Notes under the pieces: model-generated | The model's input: only the letters and a program-made list of their open reading frames with translations | Told to the model about the DNA's origin: nothing | Database searches by the model: none | Shown: positions 1 through 8,455 of the stretch, piece by piece | Position numbering within the stretch: position 1 is the first letter of the stretch | Layout of the letters: every line of letters starts with the position of its first letter | NCBI GenBank assembly: GCA_023663185.1 | Contig: JAMPHY010000001.1 | Coordinates: 42,590 to 106,589 of the forward strand | Origin: Clostridiales bacterium | Lineage (GTDB): Bacteria > Bacillota > Clostridia > Lachnospirales > Lachnospiraceae | Direction of reading: 5' to 3' | Length of the DNA: 64,000 bases | Position numbers and translations under genes: made by a program

Positions 1-360
1 CTATGCAGTGCTTCCCATCCTTGTTAAGGACTTCTTTATTGTATCAATTCAGCTAATGCCTGTCAATTATTTTACCAAAGTATTGATATTTTTTGTATTG
101 TTTTTCAAATTTTTGCAAGCGTTTTAATCAGCTCTTTTCGCACGATTTATTCTGTGCTATACTTTGTTACAGATTTATCTTGTCTTCACTCCGTCATAAA
201 TTTAACATTTTCAGGAGTTTGTGGACTTTTTGAAGATAAGGTATAACAGTTAATAAATGCTATAAAAAGTGTATTATCAGAATTGGAATTTTTAGATATG
301 CAAAATAGCATAATGAGATAGAAATAAATGAGCGAATTGTAATTGCCGGAGGTAATCGGA
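1..360. other. AT-rich intergenic region at left edge
   Basis: I see no convincing gene in this stretch. Short frames on both strands lack ribosome binding sites and family resemblance. It holds a good minus-strand promoter at 38-66 that fires leftward out of the window, and the ribosome binding site (348-352) of the HIT gene. Confidence 0.5.
38..66 (-). promoter_or_regulatory. Minus-strand promoter reading out of the window
   Basis: On the minus strand there is a perfect TTGACA (61-66), a 17-base spacer and TACAAT (38-43). The transcript would start near position 31 and leave the window. The first bases of its leader contain a small TCCTT/AAGGA hairpin. The gene it serves is not visible. 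Confidence 0.6.
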
Positions 361-771
361 ATGAGTGAATGTGTTTTTTGTGACAAAAACAAGATAAAAA
401 CTGATTTTGTATATGAAGATAATACAGTTATGGCATTTATGGACATGGAGCCAATAAATGAAGGGCATGTATTGTTGGTGCCAAAGGAACATTACCTTGA
501 TGCAGATGAAATACCAGATGAGGTATTTGCGCATTTGATGATAATTTCAAAGAAAATTGTATCAGCTTTAAAGGAAGTTTACAAACCTGATGGATATAGT
601 ATAATGCAAAACGGTGGGGCGTTTAATGATGTAGGTCATTATCATCTGCACATATTTCCCCGATATATAGGGGACGGTTTTGCTTGGACATTTAGTAGTG
701 GGAATAAAGAGTCAAATGCAGAAATTGCGAAAAGAATAAAAGAAAGAATTTGCACAACTTCCGGTTCGTAG
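361..771 (+). CDS. HIT family nucleotide-binding hydrolase
   Basis: The protein has 136 residues and belongs to the histidine triad family, small dimeric enzymes that hydrolyse AMP-linked substrates or dinucleoside polyphosphates. The triad HYHLHIFP is visible near the C-terminus (the H-x-H-x-H pattern), and a CVFC pair near the N-terminus resembles the zinc-binding cysteines found in many bacterial HIT proteins. An in-frame TTG lies at 343, but ATG 361 has GGAGG at 348-352 with 8-base spacing, so I start there. It is followed after 36 bases by a VOC protein in the same direction. The exact substrate cannot be told from sequence. Confidence 0.9.
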   Translation: MSECVFCDKNKIKTDFVYEDNTVMAFMDMEPINEGHVLLVPKEHYLDADEIPDEVFAHLMIISKKIVSALKEVYKPDGYSIMQNGGAFNDVGHYHLHIFPRYIGDGFAWTFSSGNKESNAEIAKRIKERICTTSGS

Positions 772-807
772 AGCTGAAAAATAGGGATTTGGACGGAGGC
801 AGAATGT

Positions 808-1242
808 ATGAGATACGGTTCAGTTTATTTGGTGGTAAAGGATTTTGAAAAGTCAGTTTCTTTTTATGAGAAAATTTTGGATATGAAAGTAAGCGGGACT
901 AATGGAAGCAGATTTGCTATGTTTAATATGCAAGGGCTTAATTTATGCCTGATGAATGGACATTTTGATAGTCAACATAAAAATGAAGTAATTACAAAAG
1001 GCGATTATTTTGAAATTTATGATGATATGGACGCTATTGCAGAAAGCAAAAATGCGAGAAAGGTTTTTATTAATCTTGGAGTAGATGATTTGCGCAACGA
1101 ATATAACAGAATAAAATCTTTGGGGATTGCTGAAAAATTAACGCCCATACGATTTATAGAATATACATCGCCATATTGGTATTTTTCATTTATGGACCCG
1201 GACGGCAACCCGATTGAGATTACGGGCAGCTATATTGAGTAG
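808..1242 (+). CDS. VOC superfamily (glyoxalase/bleomycin-resistance fold) protein
   Basis: The protein has 144 residues with the beta-alpha-beta-beta-beta pattern of the vicinal oxygen chelate fold. The N-terminal VKDFEKSVSFYEKIL and C-terminal FMDPDGNPIEITG stretches are the classic ends of the two half-modules; the last glutamate is the usual metal ligand. Members act as glyoxalases, dioxygenases, fosfomycin or bleomycin resistance proteins, and the specific role is not predictable here. GGAGG at 795-799 supports ATG 808. It sits between the HIT and Nudix genes and may be cotranscribed with them. Confidence 0.85.
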   Translation: MRYGSVYLVVKDFEKSVSFYEKILDMKVSGTNGSRFAMFNMQGLNLCLMNGHFDSQHKNEVITKGDYFEIYDDMDAIAESKNARKVFINLGVDDLRNEYNRIKSLGIAEKLTPIRFIEYTSPYWYFSFMDPDGNPIEITGSYIE

Positions 1243-1313
1243 TTTATGCTGCTTTGAAAATCGGGTTCGTTAGACATGGCTTCATTATTGCTGAAATCAA
1301 GGGAGAATTAACA

Positions 1314-1856
1314 ATGGATAAATGGTTAGAGACAAGGCAGCTACAAGTGCATTTTGTGTCTGCGGCAGGATTAGTATTTAAAGATGATAAAGTTCTGTTA
1401 ATCAGGTCAAAGAAACGCGGCTGGGAAATTCCCGGCGGCGTTGTAGAACAGGGCGAGGCAATATTAGATGGATTGAAACGGGAAATATTTGAAGAAAGCG
1501 GTATAATTGCCAAACCGGAGAAGCTTGTCGGAATTTACCAAAGAACATCAATGAAAGCAGGATATGGGCCTCTTGAAGGAATGATATTGCCCCCGACAGT
1601 TAATTTGACGTTTATTTGTAGATACGAGGGTGGAAAAGAAAGCATTTCAGACGAAAGCATAGAGGTGAATTGGTTTTCATTACAAGAAGCAAAAGAAATG
1701 ATAACAGACGTTTATATAAAAAAAGCGGTTGAAGATATGCTTAAATTTGACGGAAGACAGTGTTTTGGCACATTTAAGCAAAATGACAAGGGGATAATAG
1801 AGTTTACAAGTCATGTCAAATATGGTGATCTTTCTTTTCCTTATGCAAAAGTATGA
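1314..1856 (+). CDS. Nudix hydrolase
   Basis: The protein has 180 residues and a complete Nudix box (G-x5-E-x7-REIFEESGI), which binds the divalent metal and pyrophosphate. The family cleaves nucleoside diphosphate-linked compounds such as oxidised nucleotides, ADP-ribose or nucleotide sugars; the substrate is not assignable. The reading frame extends upstream to 1254, but ATG 1314 has GGGAG at 1301-1305 with 8-base spacing and begins at the fold. The last 41 bases overlap the 3' end of the convergent MATE gene. Confidence 0.9.
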   Translation: MDKWLETRQLQVHFVSAAGLVFKDDKVLLIRSKKRGWEIPGGVVEQGEAILDGLKREIFEESGIIAKPEKLVGIYQRTSMKAGYGPLEGMILPPTVNLTFICRYEGGKESISDESIEVNWFSLQEAKEMITDVYIKKAVEDMLKFDGRQCFGTFKQNDKGIIEFTSHVKYGDLSFPYAKV

Positions 1857-3165
1857 GGAAAAACACGGAACACAAAACAATCTGCACGACCGTGGAAGAT
1901 GGCGTGGCAAGCCCGATACGGAATAAAGTTACATTTGCAGCTTTGCTCATAAAATAAGAAACTGGGATACGGACGCCGAATGCCCCGATAATGCCCTGCA
2001 GCATGACGAAGGTGGTTTTTCCGCATCCGTTAAAATAGCCAATATAACAGAATAGGAAGGATACAATCAGCGTATCGATGGCATAAGCTTTTAGGTAGTC
2101 TGCCGCCGCCAGAATGACGCCTTCTTCTTTAGCAAAGATTCCCGCCAGACTGCTGCCGTGGAAGAACGCCAAATATGCCATGATGATTCCGACTGCCAGA
2201 GAAGCACACATGCCGCAGAGCATGGATTTTCTTGCCCGGCTGTTTTTGCCGGCTCCTACATTATGTGCTACGAAAGCGGAAAGGGATTGGGAAAAAGCAG
2301 ATGGTACCAGCATGATAAAAGCGCATATTTTTTCCGCGACGCCGACGCCCGCAGAGGCGGTGACTCCCAGCGTGTTTACGATGGAGGCGATTGCGAGGAA
2401 GGATATATTCACAAGTCCGTCCTGTAAGGCAACAGGAAGTCCGATTTTCACAATCTTTCCGATAAATGTTTTATGGAAGCATATATTTTTCTTCCCGAAG
2501 GGAAAGGGCAAGCCCTGCCTTCTGACCATTAGGACGCATAAAACTACGCTGAAAGCTTGGGCGAGGACGGTAGCAAGCGCCGCGCCTTCAGCCTTTAGGT
2601 CAAATACGCCCACGAACAGCAGATCACCGGCGATGTTGAAGACGCATGCGGCAGCTACTGTGAGCATGGGAGTTTTAGAATCGCCTAGTCCACGGAAGAT
2701 ACTCCCTAGCACATTATAGGCAACGATGAAGATTGTTCCTGTGGAGCAGATTTTTACATAGCCCATCGTTTTTGAAAAAGCTTCCGCAGGTGCATTCATG
2801 ATGGACGTAAAGGGGCGTGTGATAAGGAGCATGGCGGCTGTAAGCCCGATTGCCAACACAAAAAAGAAACAGATACTGCTTCCAATAATGTCGCCGGCAT
2901 CCTCATCATGTTTTCTGCCAATGGCTTGACCTAAGAGAATAGTGGTTCCCATGGAAAGTCCTACAATAATGGACGTGACCATCTGCATCATCTGGCTTCC
3001 CGTTGCGACTGCGGATACATCTGCCGGTGTACCAAATTGCCCTACTACCAGCAAATCTACCGCTCCGTATAGAGACTGCAGGCACAGCGCCAGAAGAATC
3101 GGAAGCGCAAATTTGATTAGTGGCATTACAATTTTCCCTTCTGTAAATTCATTCAGTTTGTTCAT
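1816..3165 (-). CDS. MATE family multidrug/cation efflux transporter
   Basis: The protein has 449 residues and about twelve hydrophobic segments in two similar halves, as expected of the multi-antimicrobial extrusion family. Family-typical stretches are LYGAVDLLVVGQFGTPADVSAVA near the N-terminus and the repeated VGAG/GCGKT-type turns in the second half. It should export organic cations or drugs using a sodium or proton gradient. I start at ATG 3165, which has GGAGTG upstream on the minus strand, and not at the in-frame ATG 3225, which lies inside a leader hairpin. A strong promoter (3293-3321) and a terminator hairpin (3196-3246) precede it, suggesting attenuation control. Confidence 0.9.
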   Translation of the reverse strand: MNKLNEFTEGKIVMPLIKFALPILLALCLQSLYGAVDLLVVGQFGTPADVSAVATGSQMMQMVTSIIVGLSMGTTILLGQAIGRKHDEDAGDIIGSSICFFFVLAIGLTAAMLLITRPFTSIMNAPAEAFSKTMGYVKICSTGTIFIVAYNVLGSIFRGLGDSKTPMLTVAAACVFNIAGDLLFVGVFDLKAEGAALATVLAQAFSVVLCVLMVRRQGLPFPFGKKNICFHKTFIGKIVKIGLPVALQDGLVNISFLAIASIVNTLGVTASAGVGVAEKICAFIMLVPSAFSQSLSAFVAHNVGAGKNSRARKSMLCGMCASLAVGIIMAYLAFFHGSSLAGIFAKEEGVILAAADYLKAYAIDTLIVSFLFCYIGYFNGCGKTTFVMLQGIIGAFGVRIPVSYFMSKAANVTLFRIGLATPSSTVVQIVLCSVFFLILLHKEKKDHHI

Positions 3166-3195
3166 TTTTATTGACACTCCTTTTATCATAGCTCC

Positions 3196-3246
3196 AAAAA
3201 TAAAAACCGGATAAGTTCCGGACATTTCAGTCCGTGCCTTATCCGG
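3196..3246 (-). terminator. Leader terminator (attenuator) before the MATE gene
   Basis: On the minus strand CCGGATAAG (3238-3246) pairs with CTTATCCGG (3207-3215), an inner CGGAC/GTCCG stem extends it, and an uninterrupted U-rich tract (3196-3206) follows. This is a textbook intrinsic terminator lying between the promoter at 3293-3321 and ATG 3165. Its position implies that transcription into the exporter gene depends on read-through. The sensor is unknown. Confidence 0.75.
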
Positions 3247-3292
3247 CTTCTTATTTCCTTCTGAATAATCCGCCCTCCGAGCAAGTGACTAT

Positions 3293-3321
3293 ATCTTACA
3301 GGAATTTTAAAATGATGTCAA
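3293..3321 (-). promoter_or_regulatory. Promoter of the MATE gene
   Basis: The minus strand carries TTGACA (3316-3321), a 17-base spacer and TAAGAT (3293-3298). The predicted leader of about 120 bases contains the terminator at 3196-3246. Confidence 0.7.
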
Positions 3322-3388
3322 GGGTGATTGATTAAATCCCCAAATATGTTATCATACTATTAGCTGTTCGTAGAAAGGAGCCTTTATT

Positions 3389-3793
3389 ATGAAAAAAAGA
3401 ATATGTATTATTTTGCTGACGTCTATACTGCTAGTGGTCGTTCTTGTAATTGGCTTTAGCGCTTTTTTCGGCAGGAGACCGTACAAGGATTTGAATGCGG
3501 CTCAGATAGCGTCTGTTACGGTTCACTTAATACCACCGAACGAAACCGTACAAATTACGGAAATTGAAGAATTTACAGCTTATCTCAAAGATATAGTCAT
3601 TTATAATAAAGATAATTCTTACACAGATTATAGTGGACAATCTATTATTTTCACATTGACTATGACAGATGGTACACAAACAAATGTCAGGGCATATAAT
3701 CCGTTTTTCGTGATTGACGGCGTTGGTTATAAGACAAAATATGAGCCTTGTGAAGCGCTGAGTAATTACGCGAATAGGCTGCTTGAGCCGTAA
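3389..3793 (+). CDS. Hypothetical membrane-anchored protein
   Basis: The protein has 134 residues. A lysine/arginine-rich start is followed by one strongly hydrophobic segment (about residues 5-27), then a soluble domain rich in beta-strand-like stretches. There is no lipobox cysteine, so the segment is probably a signal anchor or an uncleaved signal peptide and the domain is outside the cell. AAGGAG at 3375-3380 supports ATG 3389. I recognise no catalytic motif; it resembles the small uncharacterised anchored proteins common in Lachnospiraceae. Function unknown. Confidence 0.75.
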   Translation: MKKRICIILLTSILLVVVLVIGFSAFFGRRPYKDLNAAQIASVTVHLIPPNETVQITEIEEFTAYLKDIVIYNKDNSYTDYSGQSIIFTLTMTDGTQTNVRAYNPFFVIDGVGYKTKYEPCEALSNYANRLLEP

Positions 3794-3861
3794 ATAATCA
3801 AATTCTAATTTGTCGTTAATACAATTAACAATGCAATCAAGATTTATAGAGGCACATTATA

Positions 3862-4425
3862 ATGAAAACATTGATATTAAATGGCTCTCCAAGAATAAAT
3901 GGCGATACCGCTAGCCTTATTAAGAAAATTACTGAAAAAATTGCAGGTGAGTATAAAATTGTAGATGCCTATAAGTGCAATATTTCGCCTTGCCTTGATT
4001 GCCGATACTGTTGGAAGAATAAAGGCTGTTCAATAAATGATGAAATGCAGGAGGTATATAAATACATACAGGAATGTGATAATATTTTAATTGCCTCACC
4101 ACTTTATTTTTCGGAGTTGACAGGGAGATTATTAGATGTTGGAAGCAGGCTTCAGACATATTTTTGCGCCAGATTTTTCAGGAAAGAAGAACCGATTATA
4201 AAATCCAAGAAAGGCGCAGTCATATTGGTTGGGGGCGGTGATGGTCATATAGATACAGCTTATGGTACAGCGTGTACGCTTTTACATCATATGAACTGCT
4301 ATAACATTCATGAAGTGGTATATAGCCATAATACCAATGAAAGACCTGCGATTGATGATAGTAATGCGCTTATGGGATTAAATAGCATTATAAATTTTTT
4401 CGCAGATTATAAAAATAAACATTGA
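3862..4425 (+). CDS. NAD(P)H-dependent FMN reductase-like flavoprotein
   Basis: The protein has 187 residues and the flavodoxin-like fold of the iron-sulfur-flavoprotein/NADPH-dependent FMN reductase family. The FMN phosphate loop LNGSPRINGDT sits at residues 5-15. A compact cysteine cluster (CLDCRYCW followed by C five residues later) is the pattern that binds an Fe-S cluster in some members, and ASPLYFSELTG is the usual second flavin contact. It could transfer electrons from NAD(P)H to a quinone, nitro compound or protein partner. It is 15 bases upstream of the GH2 gene and is the first gene of a tight co-directional run ending in mutM. Confidence 0.85.
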   Translation: MKTLILNGSPRINGDTASLIKKITEKIAGEYKIVDAYKCNISPCLDCRYCWKNKGCSINDEMQEVYKYIQECDNILIASPLYFSELTGRLLDVGSRLQTYFCARFFRKEEPIIKSKKGAVILVGGGDGHIDTAYGTACTLLHHMNCYNIHEVVYSHNTNERPAIDDSNALMGLNSIINFFADYKNKH

Positions 4426-4440
4426 AAGGAACATAGAATA

Positions 4441-7400
4441 ATGGTGCAGCGAATAGATTTAAGCGGTGAATGGGAATTTTGCATTGATGTAGAAAAGCAG
4501 GGCGTAGAAGAGAAATTCTTTGAACACGGCTTTAATGACATGATTAAACTGCCTACAACAACGGCGCAGGCGCGCAAAGGCGCGAAAAACAATGAAAAAT
4601 CCGTGATGTACTTAACCGAATACTATCATTTTGAAGGTTATTCATGGTATAGGAAATGTATTGAACTTGATGAGCTTAGTCAAGGGCAAAGGTGCTTCTT
4701 AAGAATGGAGAGGACGAGGATTTCAAGCGTGTGGTTGAATGATGTATTCGTAGGTACGCAGGAAAGCCTGATTTCAGCACATTGGTATGATTTGACGGAC
4801 GCTATTTTGGCGTGCGGGGACAATAATGGACAGGTAGATGTGAAGAACCGTGTCGTAAGTGGGCAGGCAAATACTAAGAATTTCGTCGCAAATGGTCGGA
4901 AAGAAAAGAAGAAATATTATCTCACTGTCATGGTGAGTAATGTAGATTACAAGGCTCCGGGCGGGCATATGACGTCGCCCGATACACAGACTAACTGGAA
5001 CGGCATTCTGGGGGATATATCGTTGTATCTGTATCAGACTGTGCGGATTGCAGACGCGCAGATTTATACAAGCGCCGAGGATAGAAGAATTGATATGAAG
5101 TTAGTTGTATCAAACTTTGGAGATACAGGCGAAGGGGAAATCATAGTTGAGAGTTCTCTTTTGAAAGAAATCCGCAAGGTTGGACTAAAAAAGGGTGAAA
5201 ATGAGATTGCATTGAGTTTTGATATTGCGGCAGAAAAAGAGATTGTTCTCTGGAATGAGTTTACGCCTTCACTTTATCAAGTTAATATTTGTGTAAATGC
5301 AGAGGGGTGTATGCCAAAAATGGCAGTAAATGCAGATGATTGTATGTCAAAAGGAGACGGGAATGCGGCAGAGAGCAGCGACAGTGTTACAGTGACGACA
5401 GGTTTTCGTGACCTTCATACTTCCGAAGACTGCTTTTATTTAAACGAACTGCCGATTTTTCTCAGGGGAAAGCAGGAAGGCTTGGCGTTTCCGATAACAG
5501 GTTATGCGCCAATGGATACAGATGCGTGGAGGCAGCGCTTCAAAATAGCTAAAGACTATGGGCTCAACCATTACAGATTCCATACCTGCTGTCCGCCGGA
5601 AGCCGCTTTTGTAGCGGCAGACGAAATGGGGATTTATCTTGAGCCGGAAATTCACTTCTGGGGAACGATAGCGGAACCGGGCGAGCCGGAATATGATAAA
5701 GCCAGACAGGATTATTTGATTGAAGAAGGTTATAAGATTTTGCAGGAATTTGGAAACCACCCGTCATTTTTGATGTTTTCGCTGGGAAATGAGCTCTGGG
5801 GGAGCGCGAAGGAACTAAGCAGGATTTTGCGGCTTTATAAAGCGGTGGATAAGCGCCATTGGTATACGCAGGGTTCTAATAATTTTCAGTTTACGCCGGT
5901 GATTTTAGAAGAAGATGATTTCTTCTGCGGAGTGCGTTTTTCAAAAGAGCGGCTTTTCAGGGGTTCATATGCTATGTGCGACGCTCCGCAGGGGCATGTG
6001 CAGCTTTTGGAGCCTGAGAATACATATAGTTATGATGAGGTTTTCAACTCTTGTGCAGAAAAACGTCGCAAGAGTGCGAACGCAGTGGGTTTGGCACTGG
6101 ACGACGGCACTGTAGAAATCCAATATCAGACCGGAACAAAAAAGGTGAAAGCCGCGGACACAAATGAGCAGTTGGAAGTACATATTCCGGTAGTGTCCCA
6201 TGAAATCGGGCAGTATGAAACTTATCCGGATTTTCGTGAAATAGAACGCTATACGGGAGTGCTGGGGGCGGAAAACTTTAAAATCTTTAAGAAACGTTTA
6301 GAAGATGCGGGAATGCTCCATAAAGCGCACGATTTCTTCAAATCATCAGGCGCATTGGCGGTGGCGTGTTATAAAAGAGAGTTGGAAACAGCTTTTAGAA
6401 GCAGTAAACTTGCCGGTTTTCAACTTCTGGATTTACAAGACTTTCCCGGACAAGGCACTTCGCTGGTGGGAATTTTAAATGCTTTTATGGAAAGCAAAGG
6501 CTTGATTGAAGCAGGAGAATGGCGGCAGTTCTGCTCAGAGCGCGTTATTATGCTGCAGTTTCCTAGATATGTGTATCAGGCAGGGGAGAATTTTAATTAT
6601 CAGGTTTTATTTTATAACGGAAATCCTAACCCTATTGAGAATGCCAAATTGCAGATAACATTGGAAGAATGCAATGCCAATTCTGATATGAATGCTCAGA
6701 ATAAAGTCGCAAAACAGCTAATTCCTCTTGGGAACTTGACGCAGACACGCCTATCCTGCCTACATGAAGGACAGATATTACTGCCGGATAAAGAAATGAC
6801 TCAAAAAGACAAGACACAAGAATATGGGGCGCAAGAATACAGACCTAAGAAATACAGGATTACCGTGGAAATATGCGATACGCAGATTAGGAACAGTTAT
6901 GAGATTTATGTTTATCCTGATATTCAGAGGCGCGCATCGGATAAAGTTGTGGTTACGAACGATAGGGCGGAAATGCTCATTAATCTGAAACAGGGTAAAA
7001 AAGTCCTTTATCTTGGCGGCAGACTGCATGATGATTATAGCATGGAAGGAACTTACTGTGCTAATTTTTGGAATTATCCCATGTTTGCGTCAATCTCTGA
7101 GAATATGGGGAAGGAAAAACCGATTGGAACTATGGGACTTTGCATAGAAAGCACGCACCCGGCGTTTGATTTATTCCCGACAGAAAGCTATACGACGCCA
7201 CAGTGGTGGAAGATAGTTACAGGGACGAGGCTGGCGCTTTTGGATAATACGGAAGTCGAACCTATAGTGTGGACGATTGATAATTTTGACAGAAATCATA
7301 AAATCGGCTTAATTTATGAGGCAAAGGTGGGCGATGGCTCTTTGCTGGTATGTCAGAAGGATTTGTTATGCGCTGTATCGCCGGAAGAGAACTGGTTGTA

Positions 7401-7497
7401 CGAGAGCCTTCTTTCCTACGCGGAATCAGAGCGTTTTGCGCCTGAAAAGACGCTGACGGAAGAGCAGCTTAATAGGTTGTATGAGGTGGAAAAATGA
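4441..7497 (+). CDS. Glycoside hydrolase family 2 enzyme (beta-galactosidase/glucuronidase type)
   Basis: The protein has 1018 residues. A jelly-roll sugar-binding domain (about 1-200) is followed by an immunoglobulin-like domain, a TIM barrel (about 330-640) and C-terminal beta domains. The acid/base glutamate is E451 in LGNELWG and the likely nucleophile is E588 in SHEIGQ; both are intact, so the enzyme should be active. There is no signal peptide, so it should act on imported oligosaccharides. The sugar specificity (galactoside, glucuronide or a pectic side chain) cannot be decided. Two linkers contain short in-frame tandem duplications (5293-5358 and 6814-6858). Its stop overlaps the next start by ATGA. 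Confidence 0.88.
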   Translation: MVQRIDLSGEWEFCIDVEKQGVEEKFFEHGFNDMIKLPTTTAQARKGAKNNEKSVMYLTEYYHFEGYSWYRKCIELDELSQGQRCFLRMERTRISSVWLNDVFVGTQESLISAHWYDLTDAILACGDNNGQVDVKNRVVSGQANTKNFVANGRKEKKKYYLTVMVSNVDYKAPGGHMTSPDTQTNWNGILGDISLYLYQTVRIADAQIYTSAEDRRIDMKLVVSNFGDTGEGEIIVESSLLKEIRKVGLKKGENEIALSFDIAAEKEIVLWNEFTPSLYQVNICVNAEGCMPKMAVNADDCMSKGDGNAAESSDSVTVTTGFRDLHTSEDCFYLNELPIFLRGKQEGLAFPITGYAPMDTDAWRQRFKIAKDYGLNHYRFHTCCPPEAAFVAADEMGIYLEPEIHFWGTIAEPGEPEYDKARQDYLIEEGYKILQEFGNHPSFLMFSLGNELWGSAKELSRILRLYKAVDKRHWYTQGSNNFQFTPVILEEDDFFCGVRFSKERLFRGSYAMCDAPQGHVQLLEPENTYSYDEVFNSCAEKRRKSANAVGLALDDGTVEIQYQTGTKKVKAADTNEQLEVHIPVVSHEIGQYETYPDFREIERYTGVLGAENFKIFKKRLEDAGMLHKAHDFFKSSGALAVACYKRELETAFRSSKLAGFQLLDLQDFPGQGTSLVGILNAFMESKGLIEAGEWRQFCSERVIMLQFPRYVYQAGENFNYQVLFYNGNPNPIENAKLQITLEECNANSDMNAQNKVAKQLIPLGNLTQTRLSCLHEGQILLPDKEMTQKDKTQEYGAQEYRPKKYRITVEICDTQIRNSYEIYVYPDIQRRASDKVVVTNDRAEMLINLKQGKKVLYLGGRLHDDYSMEGTYCANFWNYPMFASISENMGKEKPIGTMGLCIESTHPAFDLFPTESYTTPQWWKIVTGTRLALLDNTEVEPIVWTIDNFDRNHKIGLIYEAKVGDGSLLVCQKDLLCAVSPEENWLYESLLSYAESERFAPEKTLTEEQLNRLYEVEK
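5293..5358 (+). repeat. 33-base in-frame tandem duplication inside the GH2 gene
   Basis: Two diverged copies (5293-5325 and 5326-5358) encode an 11-residue unit of the form VNA(E/D)xCMxK. It lies in the linker between the Ig-like domain and the barrel, where extra length is tolerated. Confidence 0.75.
6814..6858 (+). repeat. 15-base tandem repeat inside the GH2 gene
   Basis: Three units of five codons encode TQEYG, AQEYR and PKKYR in a C-terminal linker of the glycosidase. The period keeps the frame. Confidence 0.6.
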
Positions 7498-8441
7498 TTA
7501 TAAATACCGGCGCGCGTACAGATACCGTCCAATATTATACAGAATGGCTTTTAAACCGCTTTGCAGAAGGCTATGCGTTGTCACGCAATCCTTTATTTCC
7601 TGATAAGGTGACACGTTATGAACTGACGCCGGACACGGTAGACGGCGTTGTATTCTGCTCAAAGAATTATAAACCTATACTTCCTCGGTTGAATGAAATT
7701 ACCGAGCGTTTTAATACATATTTTCACTACACGATTACCGCCTACGGCAAAGACATTGAACCGGGCGTTCCCAGCATAGAAGAAAGCATTGAAACCTTAA
7801 AAGAGCTGTCTTCTCTTACAGGCAGACAGCGCGTGTCATGGAGATATGATCCTGTATTGCTGACAAAAGAATATACTATAGAGCGGCATTTAGAGACTTT
7901 TGAGCGAATGGCAAAGGAGCTTGTACCCTATATCGACCGCTGCATTTTCAGCTTTGTGGAAATGTATAAAAAGCTGGAAACCAATATGCCGGAGCTCATC
8001 GTGCTGTCTGGACAGGATATGGATACGTTGGCAAAAGGTCTGGGCGCTATTGCGGCAAAATACGGCATTCATATACAGACTTGCGGAACAAACGGCGATT
8101 TTACCCGCTATGGAATACATTCTTCCGGCTGTATGACGCTTGATATTCTGGGAAAAGCCAACGGCGTCGTATTTAAGGACTTAAAACATAAAGGCACAAG
8201 GCAGGGCTGTCATTGTGTAGAAAGCCGTGACATAGGGGCTTACGATACCTGTATGAACGGCTGTAAATACTGCTATGCCAATAAAAACCCGCAGAAAGCT
8301 TTTGAAAATTACAAGTACCATGACAAAAATTCCCCCTTGCTGCTTGGCGCGGTGCAGGAAACCGATACCATCATACAAGGGGCGCAGAAAAGTTTTCTTA
8401 GGAAGAAACAGGAGTATGTTCAAGAAACGCTTAAGTTTTAG
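7494..8441 (+). CDS. DUF1848 family protein with C-terminal cysteine cluster
   Basis: The protein has 315 residues and matches the DUF1848 family by its start (NTGARTDTVQYY), its middle (SWRYDPVLL) and its cysteine-rich end. The last 80 residues contain CHC, then CMNGCKYCYAN, an arrangement that very probably holds an Fe-S cluster. The family's reaction is unknown. The start overlaps the GH2 stop (ATGA, 7494-7497), and the SPL-like radical SAM gene begins 14 bases after its end, followed by mutM. That context points to nucleic-acid repair or modification more than to sugar metabolism. Confidence 0.85.
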   Translation: MIINTGARTDTVQYYTEWLLNRFAEGYALSRNPLFPDKVTRYELTPDTVDGVVFCSKNYKPILPRLNEITERFNTYFHYTITAYGKDIEPGVPSIEESIETLKELSSLTGRQRVSWRYDPVLLTKEYTIERHLETFERMAKELVPYIDRCIFSFVEMYKKLETNMPELIVLSGQDMDTLAKGLGAIAAKYGIHIQTCGTNGDFTRYGIHSSGCMTLDILGKANGVVFKDLKHKGTRQGCHCVESRDIGAYDTCMNGCKYCYANKNPQKAFENYKYHDKNSPLLLGAVQETDTIIQGAQKSFLRKKQEYVQETLKF

Positions 8442-8455
8442 GAGGACTGAGAGTG

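Noticed and set aside
2114..2719. 201-codon plus-strand frame opposite the MATE gene
   Set aside because: The minus-strand exporter explains the region, and the frame is Pro/Ala/Thr-biased with no family.
8220..8290. Calling the DUF1848 protein a radical SAM enzyme because of CKYCYA
   Set aside because: The cysteine motif lies near the C-terminus, without the following radical SAM barrel, so only an Fe-S cluster is supported.
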